Below are positions 1-8,348 of a stretch of 64,000 nt of DNA, piece after piece. Within the stretch, counting starts at the first letter, position 1; each line of letters starts with the position of its first letter. The translations under genes were made by a program, and so were the position numbers. Origin of the DNA: Hellea sp965224755 (lineage in GTDB: Bacteria; Pseudomonadota; Alphaproteobacteria; Caulobacterales; Maricaulaceae). The stretch lies in contig OZ245061.1 of NCBI GenBank assembly GCA_965224755.1, positions 1,488,001-1,552,000 of the forward strand. Reading direction: 5' to 3'. The notes beneath the pieces are model-generated. The model was given only the letters and a program-made list of their open reading frames with translations, ran no database searches and was not told the DNA's origin.

Positions 1-245
1 TCGGCGGCGAGCTGCGAGGCGTCATCCAGCTTATCCTGCGCTGTATTCCGGCCCAGATATGTCTGGCTCATGGGCGAGCGGGCCAGCTCATCCTCAAATC
101 GCGCCTCGAACCAGTCATTTAAGGCTTTACTCTGCTGCTCGATAATTTCTGTCTTGGACGGCGTTTCGGGGGCGGAGGGATTGCAGGCCGCAAGGACTAA
201 TGAAGCTGAGAAGATGGTGGTCAGAAAAAACATAGTTTTGGGCAT
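1..245 (-). CDS. DUF885-family lipoprotein, N-terminal part (runs off window)
   Basis: Read on the minus strand from ATG at 243-245; no stop is met before base 1, so only the first 81 or so codons are present. The N-terminus is a lipoprotein signal: hydrophobic residues 5-20 end in Leu-Ala-Ala-Cys with the lipid-carrying Cys at residue 21. After it comes a helical stretch (NDWFEARFEDELARSP, then SQTYLG) that I recognise from the start of DUF885 proteins, large secreted proteins with a metallopeptidase-like look and no firmly known substrate. The protein is probably anchored in the envelope. The family call rests on about 60 mature residues and is moderately sure; the lipoprotein signal is clear. 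Confidence 0.65.
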   Translation of the reverse strand, partial: MPKTMFFLTTIFSASLVLAACNPSAPETPSKTEIIEQQSKALNDWFEARFEDELARSPMSQTYLGRNTAQDKLDDASQLAA

Positions 246-300
246 GAGAGAGTCTTTTTTTTACAAATTCTAGAGTTTTGTGTGGGTCTGTCCAGAGCGC

Positions 301-920
301 CTAGGTTAATTCGCTTAAAATCATATGCATCCACGGGGCCGTATTACTATCGGCATGAAGGCATTGCATGCCTCTGAATTCTCCGACTAAGACATGCCCA
401 TCGCCACTATTATCAAAAAGTAAAGATTTATCCGCTAAGCGGATGGCTTTCGGCGCATTCTCAATGGATTTGATATATCGTCTGTTCTGGGCTTTAAGCG
501 GGATATCGTGTCCACCTTTAAGAACACGTTCCGCCACACGGTCGATGTTCTGCTCCAAACTCAAAAGACATATAAAAATGAAGCAGATTTCAAAACCCGA
601 GAGTTTGGCATGTTTTATGGCTTTAAATATTTCGTGACTCGACAATGTTGTTTCTCGGGTAAAACTTGTCCTGTCTGCGATACAATTTCGTGTGCGTTCA
701 ATCGCTAAGCGGCCCGCTTCAAATTCAAAGTTTTGAAATTGTTTTCCGCTGTTTTTGATTTCCAGTATATTTCCAGTATAATGTCATCCGGGTTTACCAT
801 AAAGCCGAATGGATGGCCTTGGTTTGCCAAATAAGTGGCCAGAGTGGATTTTCCTGACCCATTAGGGCCGGCTAAAACAGTGAATAATGGCGGCTTGGGC
901 ATTACGTTATTCCGCAGCAA
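301..920 (-). pseudogene. Zeta-toxin-like P-loop kinase, frameshifted
   Basis: Two minus-strand reading frames are two parts of one gene. 705-920 carries the N-terminus with P-loop LAGPNGSGKST near residues 17-27 and the NPDD segment; 301-645 and the bases before it carry the C-terminus in another frame (EAGRLAIERT, TSFTRETTLS, then ERVLKGGHDIP), which is typical of zeta_toxin/predicted ABC-type ATPase proteins. The frame is lost at a perfect 11-bp tandem duplication at 759-780. Removing one copy joins the frames into about 202 codons, a normal family length. Zeta toxins phosphorylate UDP-N-acetylglucosamine. As read, the product stops at about 71 residues, so the toxin should be inactive. 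It overlaps the upstream small gene by 14 nt if ATG 920 is used; ATG 902 is an alternative start. Confidence 0.85.
759..780. repeat. 11-bp perfect tandem duplication inside zeta-toxin gene
   Basis: tttccagtata occurs at 759-769 and again at 770-780 with no mismatch. Eleven is not a multiple of three, so the second copy shifts the frame. Reading across with one copy removed gives a continuous zeta-type protein, which identifies the duplication as the inactivating event. Confidence 0.95.
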
Positions 921-1104
921 TTACTTTTTCTGTATTAGGTATGAAGGTGCCATCTTCATATTCCCGGCCCGGAACCCCGTCTTTTACAGTGCTGATAAAA
1001 TCACTGTGCTTGAATATTTCGGCACGCAGTTTAGGATAAGCTGCCTTCGAGATAGCTTCGACTGTTTTGCCTGTCAGGCCATTGATTTTTACACGTTTCG
1101 TCAT
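907..1104 (-). CDS. Small protein upstream of zeta toxin, putative antitoxin
   Basis: A 65-residue ORF with ATG at 1102-1104 and a GGAG ribosome site about 6 nt upstream. Its stop overlaps the start of the zeta-like gene, the usual arrangement of an antitoxin-toxin pair. The protein is mixed alpha/beta in look, basic at the N-terminus (MTKRVKINGLTG) with a short acidic/polar C-terminus. I do not recognise a family for it; the antitoxin role is inferred only from position and size. It is intact although the toxin is broken, which is the expected order of decay for a toxin-antitoxin unit. Confidence 0.6.
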   Translation of the reverse strand: MTKRVKINGLTGKTVEAISKAAYPKLRAEIFKHSDFISTVKDGVPGREYEDGTFIPNTEKVIAAE

Positions 1105-1159
1105 AGAAACTCCGTTTCGTCTCTATAATATAGGCATAAATACCAAAATCGGCAAGTTT

Positions 1160-1184
1160 TTGACACTTTTTGCATATTTTGACA
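1160..1184 (+). promoter_or_regulatory. Possible cckA promoter elements (two TTGACA hexamers)
   Basis: The 113-bp gap between the divergent antitoxin-like gene and cckA is AT-rich and contains TTGACA at 1160-1165 and again at 1179-1184. No convincing -10 box follows at 16-18 nt, so this is only a weak pointer to where cckA transcription may start. Confidence 0.2.
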
Positions 1185-1217
1185 GCCATAAAATCATAGT
1201 CTGGTTAAGCTGCGTTT

Positions 1218-3782
1218 ATGGTATCACTGATTCGAGAGTTGGACGAAAGCCCACCGCATATCCAAGGGCCGCATATCCAAGGGCCTAAAGGGCCGTCCCT
1301 TTTGATATGGATGATTGGCCTGTTCTTGACGGGGCTGATTGTGGCCAGCGCGGCTTTGGCTGCCTTAAATGCCAGCGAGCTCGGATGGCCGGCTTTTATT
1401 CTGTTTATGGGTATGGCGATGGTGGCCGCTTTTGGCGCTATGACTTTGATCAGTGGACGGCGGAATGCCCGCGTGATTGATCGCCGTTTTGCTGACCGCG
1501 ACACGCCTTATAGCGATGCTTTTTACAAAAACCCCGAAGCCTGCCTGATCGTCAAAGACGGCAAACCCGTTCATGCCAATCAAGCTTATATGGCTTTGGC
1601 TAACCAGATCGGCGCTATGGGTATTAGCGAAACAGCGCCGTCGGTTGATAGATTGTTTAGCGGCGGCGGCAAGGAAACGGCCTCTGCGGTTTTCCGTCTG
1701 CATCATATGCACGGCGACACGCCTGAAGCCGAAGAGTTTATTGATACGCTTTGCGCCGATGGCGGCTTAAAGCGCTACCGAATACATGTCACTAATTTGG
1801 ACGAAGTTCAGCTTTGGCAGGTCACTGACGTCACGCGGGAGAGTTACGGCGAGGAAAGCATGTTAGTGGGGGCGCCCGTCGGGCTGTTTTCGGCCTCGCG
1901 GGATGGCCGTATCATTGCCACGAATTCGGTGCTGGACCGCTGGCTTGGCGGCATAGGCCGGGTGCGTCCGGATACGATGAGCGAATTTATCGAAGATGCG
2001 GAAAGCTTTCTGGAGAGCCCGCCGACACCGGGCCGCGTCGTGCGTATGGATACGCGATTGATCACGCGTAAGGGCGTGGTCACGCCAACCGTTATGGTCG
2101 GGACATGGCATGAGCTTGATAATGGAGAAGCTGTAGCCAGTGTGGCTTTATACGGTCATTCCAGCTTGGGGGCGGCAAAAGCGCCCGCGAAACCTGCCAA
2201 AGCCCCCAAAGCGGCGATGGCACCCGAAGCCGGAAACAGTTTTGTTTCGGCCCCGATTGCAATACTGCAATTAGAAGGGATTCAACTTGGCGAGTCGATA
2301 ATTAAAAGCGCCAATCCTGCCTTTGACTCTATGAGCGGCGGCGTTGCATGGAAAGATTTGCCCTTTGCCGAGGTCTTTGCGCCTGATGATATGGAGACCC
2401 GCTTTCTCTCTCTTACCGCTTTTGAATGCGAAGCGGGAAAACCTTTCGATGCTATTATTGCAGGCGTGAGCGAATTGCCTGTTAATGTTTATATCGTGCC
2501 TGACCCCGCTGACACATCTATAAGCTGGGCCTATCTGGTAGATGTTAGCGCCCGTAAATTACTCGAAGACCAGCTTGTCCAATCGCAGAAAATGCAGGCT
2601 ATCGGGCAATTGGCGGCGGGCGTTGCCCATGATTTCAACAATCTACTGACCGCAATTCGCCTGAACACAGACGAGCTTTTACAGCGTCATCCTGTGGGCG
2701 ATCCGTCTTACCCTGAGCTGCAAAATATCAATTCTACAGGCATTCGCGCGGCGGCTTTGGTAAAACAGCTTCTCACCTTTTCTCGTAAAGAGACACGCCG
2801 TGTGGAACGCCTCAGCGTCACTGACACTTTGTCTGATATGGTGATGACCTTGAAGCAAACTATCGGTGAGCGCGTGAAAATGAATATGGTGCATGGGCGC
2901 GGCCTGCCGCCCATCCGCGCGGATAAAAACCAGATTGACAGGGTGTTGTTAAATCTCTGCGTTAATGCGCGCGACGCTATGGAAGAGCAGGGCGGCGGCA
3001 CGATCACCATCCGCAGTTCGCAAATCGCCCGCGCCGAGATTAAAGATAAAAGCGCGGCATTGGCGTTAAAGTCGATGGCGCTCAAATTGGTTCCCGGCGA
3101 TAATTTCATTGTCATTGAGGTCTCTGATACCGGCACCGGCATGACCGATGAGGTCAAGTCCAAAATTTTCGAGCCGTTTTTCACGACAAAAGATGTCGGT
3201 AAGGGCACTGGGCTGGGCCTGGCCACAGTTTACGGCATTGTCCAGCAGACCGGAGGGCACCTGACCGTTGATAGCAATCTTGGCGTCGGCACGACTTTCC
3301 GTATTTATCTACCGGCCGTTGATCCTTCCGAAGCGGAGCAAGAGGATGAGGTCAAAGCGCCGACCCCTGTGCGCAAGCCGGCTGACCTGACGGGGCAGGG
3401 CACCATCCTCTTTGTTGAAGACGAAGCGTCTGTGCGCCTCATCGCGGCTAAGACCCTACGCAAACGCGGCTATAAAGTCATCGAAGCCGAGGACGGCGAA
3501 GAGGCTTACGAAATTCTGGAAGAGGGTGAGCATAAATTTGATCTCATGATTTCCGATGTGGTTATGCCGGGAATGGACGGCCCGGCCTTGCTCAAGAAAG
3601 GGCGTGCGTTGCTGGGCGAGGCGCGAATCGTCTTTATTTCGGGCTATGCCGAGGAAGAGTTTTCCGACCTTCTCTCTGAAGAACCTGACGTGACATTCTT
3701 GCCCAAACCCTTTACATTGGCGCAATTGGCCGAAAAAGTGAAAGAAGAAATCGGCGAAAGCGACGGGGATAATGACGATTAG
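1218..3782 (+). CDS. cckA: Hybrid sensor histidine kinase CckA
   Basis: CckA is the membrane-bound hybrid kinase/phosphatase that feeds phosphate through ChpT to CtrA (and CpdR) in alphaproteobacterial cell-cycle control. The 854-residue product has two membrane segments near residues 28-50 and 56-78, a PAS-like sensory region over about 100-440, a HisKA domain with the phosphorylated His at about 471 in GVAHDFNNLL, an HATPase domain with the N box (NLCVNARDAM) and G boxes (DTGTGM, GKGTGLGL), and a C-terminal receiver with phosphoacceptor Asp at about 780 (ISDVVMPGMDG). Length and order match the family. A 15-bp in-frame duplication near the N-terminus adds five residues. recA follows on the same strand. 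Confidence 0.96.
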   Translation: MVSLIRELDESPPHIQGPHIQGPKGPSLLIWMIGLFLTGLIVASAALAALNASELGWPAFILFMGMAMVAAFGAMTLISGRRNARVIDRRFADRDTPYSDAFYKNPEACLIVKDGKPVHANQAYMALANQIGAMGISETAPSVDRLFSGGGKETASAVFRLHHMHGDTPEAEEFIDTLCADGGLKRYRIHVTNLDEVQLWQVTDVTRESYGEESMLVGAPVGLFSASRDGRIIATNSVLDRWLGGIGRVRPDTMSEFIEDAESFLESPPTPGRVVRMDTRLITRKGVVTPTVMVGTWHELDNGEAVASVALYGHSSLGAAKAPAKPAKAPKAAMAPEAGNSFVSAPIAILQLEGIQLGESIIKSANPAFDSMSGGVAWKDLPFAEVFAPDDMETRFLSLTAFECEAGKPFDAIIAGVSELPVNVYIVPDPADTSISWAYLVDVSARKLLEDQLVQSQKMQAIGQLAAGVAHDFNNLLTAIRLNTDELLQRHPVGDPSYPELQNINSTGIRAAALVKQLLTFSRKETRRVERLSVTDTLSDMVMTLKQTIGERVKMNMVHGRGLPPIRADKNQIDRVLLNLCVNARDAMEEQGGGTITIRSSQIARAEIKDKSAALALKSMALKLVPGDNFIVIEVSDTGTGMTDEVKSKIFEPFFTTKDVGKGTGLGLATVYGIVQQTGGHLTVDSNLGVGTTFRIYLPAVDPSEAEQEDEVKAPTPVRKPADLTGQGTILFVEDEASVRLIAAKTLRKRGYKVIEAEDGEEAYEILEEGEHKFDLMISDVVMPGMDGPALLKKGRALLGEARIVFISGYAEEEFSDLLSEEPDVTFLPKPFTLAQLAEKVKEEIGESDGDNDD
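1254..1283. repeat. 15-bp in-frame tandem duplication at cckA 5' end
   Basis: ccgcatatccaaggg is present at 1254-1268 and 1269-1283 without mismatch. It duplicates the peptide PHIQG in the cytoplasmic N-terminal tail, ahead of the first membrane segment, and keeps the frame. Confidence 0.95.
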
Positions 3783-3801
3783 AGCGGGCTTTATATAATA
3801 T

Positions 3802-3816
3802 GTTCCGATTTTGTTC
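3802..3816 (+). promoter_or_regulatory. LexA (SOS) box upstream of recA, copy 1
   Basis: GTTC at 3802-3805, seven bases, GTTC at 3813-3816: an exact match to the alphaproteobacterial LexA operator GTTC-N7-GTTC. It lies about 115 nt before the recA start codon and 20 nt after the cckA stop, as expected for LexA repression of recA. Confidence 0.88.
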
Positions 3817-3834
3817 TTTTTACTTGCAAGCGCA

Positions 3835-3849
3835 GAACATTTGTGGAAC
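3835..3849 (-). promoter_or_regulatory. LexA (SOS) box upstream of recA, copy 2 (opposite strand)
   Basis: GAAC at 3835-3838, seven bases, GAAC at 3846-3849, which is GTTC-N7-GTTC on the minus strand. Its centre is about 33 bp from that of the first box, in inverted orientation, suggesting cooperative or stacked LexA binding over the recA promoter. Confidence 0.8.
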
Positions 3850-3929
3850 AACACTATTGCGGCAGTCCATTTGCAGCCGAAATATTATCCTGATGACCGA
3901 AGGGCTCCGGTCACGCTTGCCGGAGTTAT

Positions 3930-5042
3930 ATGATGGCCAGAAATTCAACACCCTTAACCGTCGTGGGTAAAGCCAGTGACAAAAACAAATCCGCCGCTCT
4001 TGAAGCGGCGATGTCCCAGATTGACCGGGCCTTTGGCAAAGGCGCGGTAATGAAATTGGGCCAAAAGAGCACCATGGATATCGAATCCGTTTCCAGCGGC
4101 TCTATTGGCCTTGATATTGCGCTCGGTATTGGCGGCCTTCCCCGCGGCCGGGTTGTCGAAATTTACGGGCCGGAGAGTTCCGGTAAGACCACGCTTGCGC
4201 TGCATGTTATCGCCGAGATGCAAAAGGAAGGCGGTGTTGCGGCTTTTATTGACGCCGAACATGCGCTGGACCCCGTCTATGCGGGTAAACTCGGCGTTGA
4301 CGTGAATGAGCTTTTGATATCGCAGCCCGATACAGGTGAGCAGGGGCTTGAGATTGCTGATACATTGGTGCGGTCCGGCGCGGTTGATATTTTAGTGATC
4401 GATTCTGTTGCGGCGTTAACGCCGCGCGCTGAACTTGAAGGCGATATGGGCGATAGCCTCCCGGGCCTGCAAGCCCGGCTGATGAGCCAAGCGCTTCGTA
4501 AACTTACAGGCTCGATTTCAAAATCAGGCTGTATGGTCATCTTTATAAATCAAATTCGGATGAAGATCGGCGTCATGTATGGCTCACCCGAAACGACAAC
4601 AGGTGGAAACGCACTGAAATTTTATGCCTCCGTTCGCCTTGATATCCGCCGTATTGGCGCGATTAAATATCGCGACGAGGTCGTTGGGAACCAGACCCGT
4701 GTCAAAGTCGTGAAAAACAAAGTCGCTCCGCCTTTCCGTCAGGTTGAATTCGATATTATGTATGGTGAAGGTATCTCGAAAACAGGCGAAATCATTGACT
4801 TAGGCGTAAAAGCCGAAGTTATCGAAAAATCCGGTTCTTGGTATTCCTACGGCGATGAGCGCATTGGACAGGGCCGCGAAAATGTGCGTAAATTCCTGAA
4901 AGATAATCCCGATATTGCCGACACGATCGAAAAGAAAATCCGTATCAATGAAGGCCTGATTGATGATGAACTCCTCATGCCAAAAGGCGAGCAAGTGGAA
5001 GATGACGGAAGCCCTGACAATATTACAAGCCTTGGGGCTTAA
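3930..5042 (+). CDS. recA: Recombinase RecA
   Basis: RecA forms filaments on single-stranded DNA, drives strand exchange and stimulates LexA self-cleavage. The 370-residue product has the Walker A motif GPESSGKTT at residues 80-88, a Walker B region (DILVIDSVAAL), the L1/L2 DNA-binding loop area around INQIRMKIGVMYG, and the usual acidic C-terminal tail. The first two codons are both ATG (3930 and 3933), so the exact start may be one codon later. The gene has its own promoter region with two LexA boxes and is followed by two hairpins before alaS. Confidence 0.98.
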   Translation: MMARNSTPLTVVGKASDKNKSAALEAAMSQIDRAFGKGAVMKLGQKSTMDIESVSSGSIGLDIALGIGGLPRGRVVEIYGPESSGKTTLALHVIAEMQKEGGVAAFIDAEHALDPVYAGKLGVDVNELLISQPDTGEQGLEIADTLVRSGAVDILVIDSVAALTPRAELEGDMGDSLPGLQARLMSQALRKLTGSISKSGCMVIFINQIRMKIGVMYGSPETTTGGNALKFYASVRLDIRRIGAIKYRDEVVGNQTRVKVVKNKVAPPFRQVEFDIMYGEGISKTGEIIDLGVKAEVIEKSGSWYSYGDERIGQGRENVRKFLKDNPDIADTIEKKIRINEGLIDDELLMPKGEQVEDDGSPDNITSLGA

Positions 5043-5064
5043 CGGGTAGGACTTAAATCCCAAT

Positions 5065-5099
5065 CTTAAAGGCTATTCCCCTAAATCCCTGCCTTTAAG
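5065..5099 (+). terminator. Inverted repeat after recA
   Basis: CTTAAAGGC at 5065-5073 pairs perfectly with GCCTTTAAG at 5091-5099 around a 17-nt loop. There is no T tract directly behind it, but a second hairpin follows 3 nt later; together they probably end or stabilise the recA message. Confidence 0.45.
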
Positions 5100-5102
5100 G
5101 TA

Positions 5103-5133
5103 AAAGAGCGCTTGGCTTCGTCAGGCGCTCTTT
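5103..5133 (+). terminator. Probable terminator between recA and alaS
   Basis: AAAGAGCGC (5103-5111) pairs with GCGCTCTTT (5125-5133) around a 13-nt loop. The right arm ends in TTT and is followed by CTATATG, so it is a modest intrinsic terminator lying about 60 nt after the recA stop. Confidence 0.6.
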
Positions 5134-5168
5134 CTATATGTGGGTTCAAGATTTTATAAGTGAACCGC

Positions 5169-7802
5169 ATGACCAGTCTTCGCGATATCCGCCAACAATT
5201 TTTGAGTTTCTTCGGGGATCAAGGGCATACTATAGCCGCTTCGAGCCCGCTTGTGCCCGATAATGACCCGACTTTGCTGTTCACCAATGCAGGTATGGTG
5301 CAATATAAAGACTATTTCACGGGCAGCCAAACACCGCCTTTCCCGAGGGCAGTGACTTCGCAAAAATGTGTCCGCGCCGGCGGTAAACATAATGATCTGG
5401 ATAATGTTGGCTATACGGCGCGTCATCATACATTTTTTGAGATGCTCGGTAATTTCAGCTTCGGCGATTATTTCAAGGACCAGGCTATAGATATGGCTTG
5501 GAAACTTATCACCAAAGACTTCGGTCTTGATAAAGGTAAGTTGCTTGTCACGGTTTACCATACAGATGATGAGGCTTTTGATCTGTGGAAGAAGATTGCG
5601 GGTTTGCCCGACGAAAAAATCATCCGTATTGCCACATCGGATAATTTCTGGGCCATGGGCGAGACCGGGCCGTGCGGGCCGTGTTCCGAAATATTTTACG
5701 ATCACGGCGCGGATATTCCCGGCGGCCCTCCTGGGTCTCCAAACGAGGATGGCGACCGTTTCATCGAAATCTGGAACCTCGTTTTCATGCAATTTGATAA
5801 ACAGGCGGACGGCAAACAAATGCCGCTGCCCAAACCCTCCATTGATACCGGCATGGGGCTGGAGCGTACTGCCGCCATTCTGCAAGGCAAACATGATAAT
5901 TACGATATCGACCTGTTCCAAAATCTGATAGGGGCCTCCGTTGATCTAACGGGCGTAAAAGCCGAAGGCGATGCGAAATTCTCGCACCGCGTTATTGCCG
6001 ATCATCTGCGCTCAGGCTCTTTTCTCATGGCAGACGGCGTTTCGCCGTCCAATGAAGGCCGGGGATATGTTTTGCGCCGCATCATGCGCCGGGCCATGCG
6101 CCACGCCCATATATTGGGGGCGAAAGACCCGCTCATGCACCGCTTAGTACCTGCGCTTATTTCTGAAATGGGCGATGCCTATTCGGAACTCGGCCGCGCC
6201 CGAGCCTCTATCGAGGCGACATTCGAGCAGGAAGAAGAACGCTTTCGCCGCACGCTTGGCCGAGGCACAGCTTTGCTCGAAGAGGCGACTGCAAATCTAG
6301 GCAAGGGCGATACGCTGGACGGCAAAACCGCCTTCAAACTTTATGACACTTTCGGCTTCCCGCTCGACCTGACACAAGATGCGCTTCGCGCCAAAGGCAT
6401 CGAGGTCGATACGGACGGGTTTAACGCCGCTATGGCCCGCCAAAAAGAGGGCTCAAAAGCCGCCGGTTTCAAATCCGGCGATAACGGCACAGATGATATC
6501 TGGCTCGCAGCCCGCGAAACCAATGGCCCGACCGAATTTACGGGCTATAAAAATCTGACATTAGAAACGCCCGTGCATACAATTTTGGCGCCCGGCGTTT
6601 CTGCCAAAACCGCTAAAGACAGCGATGTTATGTTTGTGGCCAATCAAACACCTTTCTATGCAGAATCAGGCGGACAGGCCGGAGATAAAGGCACTGCCAC
6701 TTTCCCGAACGGCGTTGTCGCCATCACTGATGTGGTGAAAAAAGTAGGCGATCTCCACGTCCATATCGGCACCCTAAAAGGTACGCTAAAAGCGGGAGAA
6801 ACAGCCGCGCTCTCGGTCGATGCTGGTAACCGCAAACGCACTATGGCCAACCATTCCGCGACTCATATCATGCACGAAGCTCTGCGGCGTATCCTCGGCG
6901 AGCATGTCGCGCAAAAGGGCCAAATGGTTGACGGCGAGCGTATCCGTTTTGATATTTCCCACGGTGCAGCGATTACGCGCGAAGAGCTGGCCAAGGTCGA
7001 GACCGAGGTCAATGAAATCATCCGGCAAAATGCCGAAGCTAAAACCGAACTTATGAACCCCGACGAAGCGATTAAGGCCGGCGCTATGGCTTTATTCGGC
7101 GAAAAATACGGCGATGAGGTCAGGGTACTCTCCCTTGGCGAGCCTATTGATGACACTCCGAAGGCTTATTGCGTCGAGCTTTGCGGCGGCACCCATGTCG
7201 CGCGCACTGGCGATATTGCTCTGTTTAAAATTATCTCCGAAGGCGCGGTAGCCGCAGGCATTCGCCGCGTCGAAGCCGTAACAGGCGAGGCGGCGCGTCA
7301 ATATCTGGAAACCCAAGCTGGCTATACCCGCGCGGCGGCAGACAAACTCAAAGCCAAGCCCGAAGATGTGCCCACTCGTGTCGAGGCGCTGATGGCCGAA
7401 CGTAAGCAGCTTGAAAAAGACCTTTCAAAAGCAAAAAAACAACTCGCGCTTGGCGGCGGCTCCGGCGGCGCGGCGAAAACCGAAGAGATAAACGGCGTTA
7501 AATTTATCGGCGGCGTTCTCGACGGCGTCTCCGGCAAAGATTTGCGCGCCATGCTTAATGACCAACTCTCTGCTATCGGGTCGGGCATTGTTGCCTTTGT
7601 CGCCAAAGACGGCGAAAAAGTGGCTGTGGCCGTTGCGGTAACAGATGATTTGATTGGTACATATAACGCTGCCACTCTCGTCAATGCAGGCGCAGAAAAA
7701 GTCGGCGGCCGCGGCGGCGGTAAACCCGGCATGGCCCAAGCCGGCGGCAATAATGTCGCTGGAGCAGATGATGCCCTCGCGGCAATAAAGGCGGCGATTT
7801 AG
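5169..7802 (+). CDS. alaS: Alanyl-tRNA synthetase
   Basis: Charges tRNA-Ala. The product has the class II aminoacylation core at the N-terminus (SLRDIRQQFLSFF, later GMGLERTAAIL), the editing domain with zinc-site residues in NHSATHIMHE and CVELCGGTH, and the C-terminal coiled-coil and C-Ala region ending in a glycine-rich GGRGGGKPGMAQAGG, the hallmark of bacterial AlaRS. Full length at about 877 residues. The frame can also begin at GTG 5160, three codons earlier; I prefer ATG 5169 because MTSLRDIR is the usual family start, though neither has a strong ribosome site. The recA-alaS order is common in the class. Its stop is immediately followed by the next ATG. Confidence 0.97.
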   Translation: MTSLRDIRQQFLSFFGDQGHTIAASSPLVPDNDPTLLFTNAGMVQYKDYFTGSQTPPFPRAVTSQKCVRAGGKHNDLDNVGYTARHHTFFEMLGNFSFGDYFKDQAIDMAWKLITKDFGLDKGKLLVTVYHTDDEAFDLWKKIAGLPDEKIIRIATSDNFWAMGETGPCGPCSEIFYDHGADIPGGPPGSPNEDGDRFIEIWNLVFMQFDKQADGKQMPLPKPSIDTGMGLERTAAILQGKHDNYDIDLFQNLIGASVDLTGVKAEGDAKFSHRVIADHLRSGSFLMADGVSPSNEGRGYVLRRIMRRAMRHAHILGAKDPLMHRLVPALISEMGDAYSELGRARASIEATFEQEEERFRRTLGRGTALLEEATANLGKGDTLDGKTAFKLYDTFGFPLDLTQDALRAKGIEVDTDGFNAAMARQKEGSKAAGFKSGDNGTDDIWLAARETNGPTEFTGYKNLTLETPVHTILAPGVSAKTAKDSDVMFVANQTPFYAESGGQAGDKGTATFPNGVVAITDVVKKVGDLHVHIGTLKGTLKAGETAALSVDAGNRKRTMANHSATHIMHEALRRILGEHVAQKGQMVDGERIRFDISHGAAITREELAKVETEVNEIIRQNAEAKTELMNPDEAIKAGAMALFGEKYGDEVRVLSLGEPIDDTPKAYCVELCGGTHVARTGDIALFKIISEGAVAAGIRRVEAVTGEAARQYLETQAGYTRAAADKLKAKPEDVPTRVEALMAERKQLEKDLSKAKKQLALGGGSGGAAKTEEINGVKFIGGVLDGVSGKDLRAMLNDQLSAIGSGIVAFVAKDGEKVAVAVAVTDDLIGTYNAATLVNAGAEKVGGRGGGKPGMAQAGGNNVAGADDALAAIKAAI

Positions 7803-8234
7803 ATGCTGCGGCCCGTCATATTGGGATTGGCCCTGCTTATCGTAGCTTGCCAGCCTGCACAACCGGAGGAAACCGCCATGAGCCATCATCACCATTTCAA
7901 CTATATTGAGCTTCCTGCGACAGACATTGCGGCGATGAAGAGCTTTTACAGCGCCGCCTTTGGCTGGAATTATGTCGATTATGGCCCGACATATGCGTCG
8001 ATTACCGGGGCAGGAATTGACGGCGGCTTTGACGCGGATAGCGACCGTAAACCGTCGGATCATGGCGCATTAGTTATCCTCTATTCTGATGATCTTGAAG
8101 CCAGCGAAAAGGCTGTCATTACGGCTGGCGGCAATATCACTGTGCCGATTTTTGCCTTTCCCGGCGGACGCCGTTTTCATTTCAAAGACCCCAGCGGCAA
8201 TGAACTTGCGGTTTGGACGCAAGCCGCTGAATAA
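7803..8234 (+). CDS. VOC (glyoxalase-fold) protein with possible lipoprotein start
   Basis: A single-domain vicinal-oxygen-chelate protein of the glyoxalase/bleomycin-resistance fold: strands with NYIELPATDI, an AFGWNYVDYGPTYASI segment and the closing HFKDPSGNELAVW. Substrate unknown. Two starts are possible. ATG 7803, directly after the alaS stop, adds a 25-residue hydrophobic leader with a lipobox ending in Cys 16 (LIVAC), which would send the protein to the envelope. ATG 7878 has a strong GGAGGA site 8 nt upstream and gives a plain 118-residue cytoplasmic VOC protein beginning MSHHHHF. I list the longer frame but consider both real possibilities; a run of four His at the second start is also unusual. 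Confidence 0.8.
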   Translation: MLRPVILGLALLIVACQPAQPEETAMSHHHHFNYIELPATDIAAMKSFYSAAFGWNYVDYGPTYASITGAGIDGGFDADSDRKPSDHGALVILYSDDLEASEKAVITAGGNITVPIFAFPGGRRFHFKDPSGNELAVWTQAAE

Positions 8235-8348
8235 GACTGCGCAAGAGAAAATCGACTAAATTCACGGCAATAACCTCATTGCAAAATCAATGGCACTATA
8301 GCCACCTGGCTTGCTTAAGTTATAAGCGCCAATACAAAAGAGCGTCTC

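Noticed and set aside
5154..5921. 255-codon minus-strand frame inside alaS
   Set aside because: Lies fully opposite conserved alaS coding sequence and its translation has no family features; a shadow of the alaS codon pattern.
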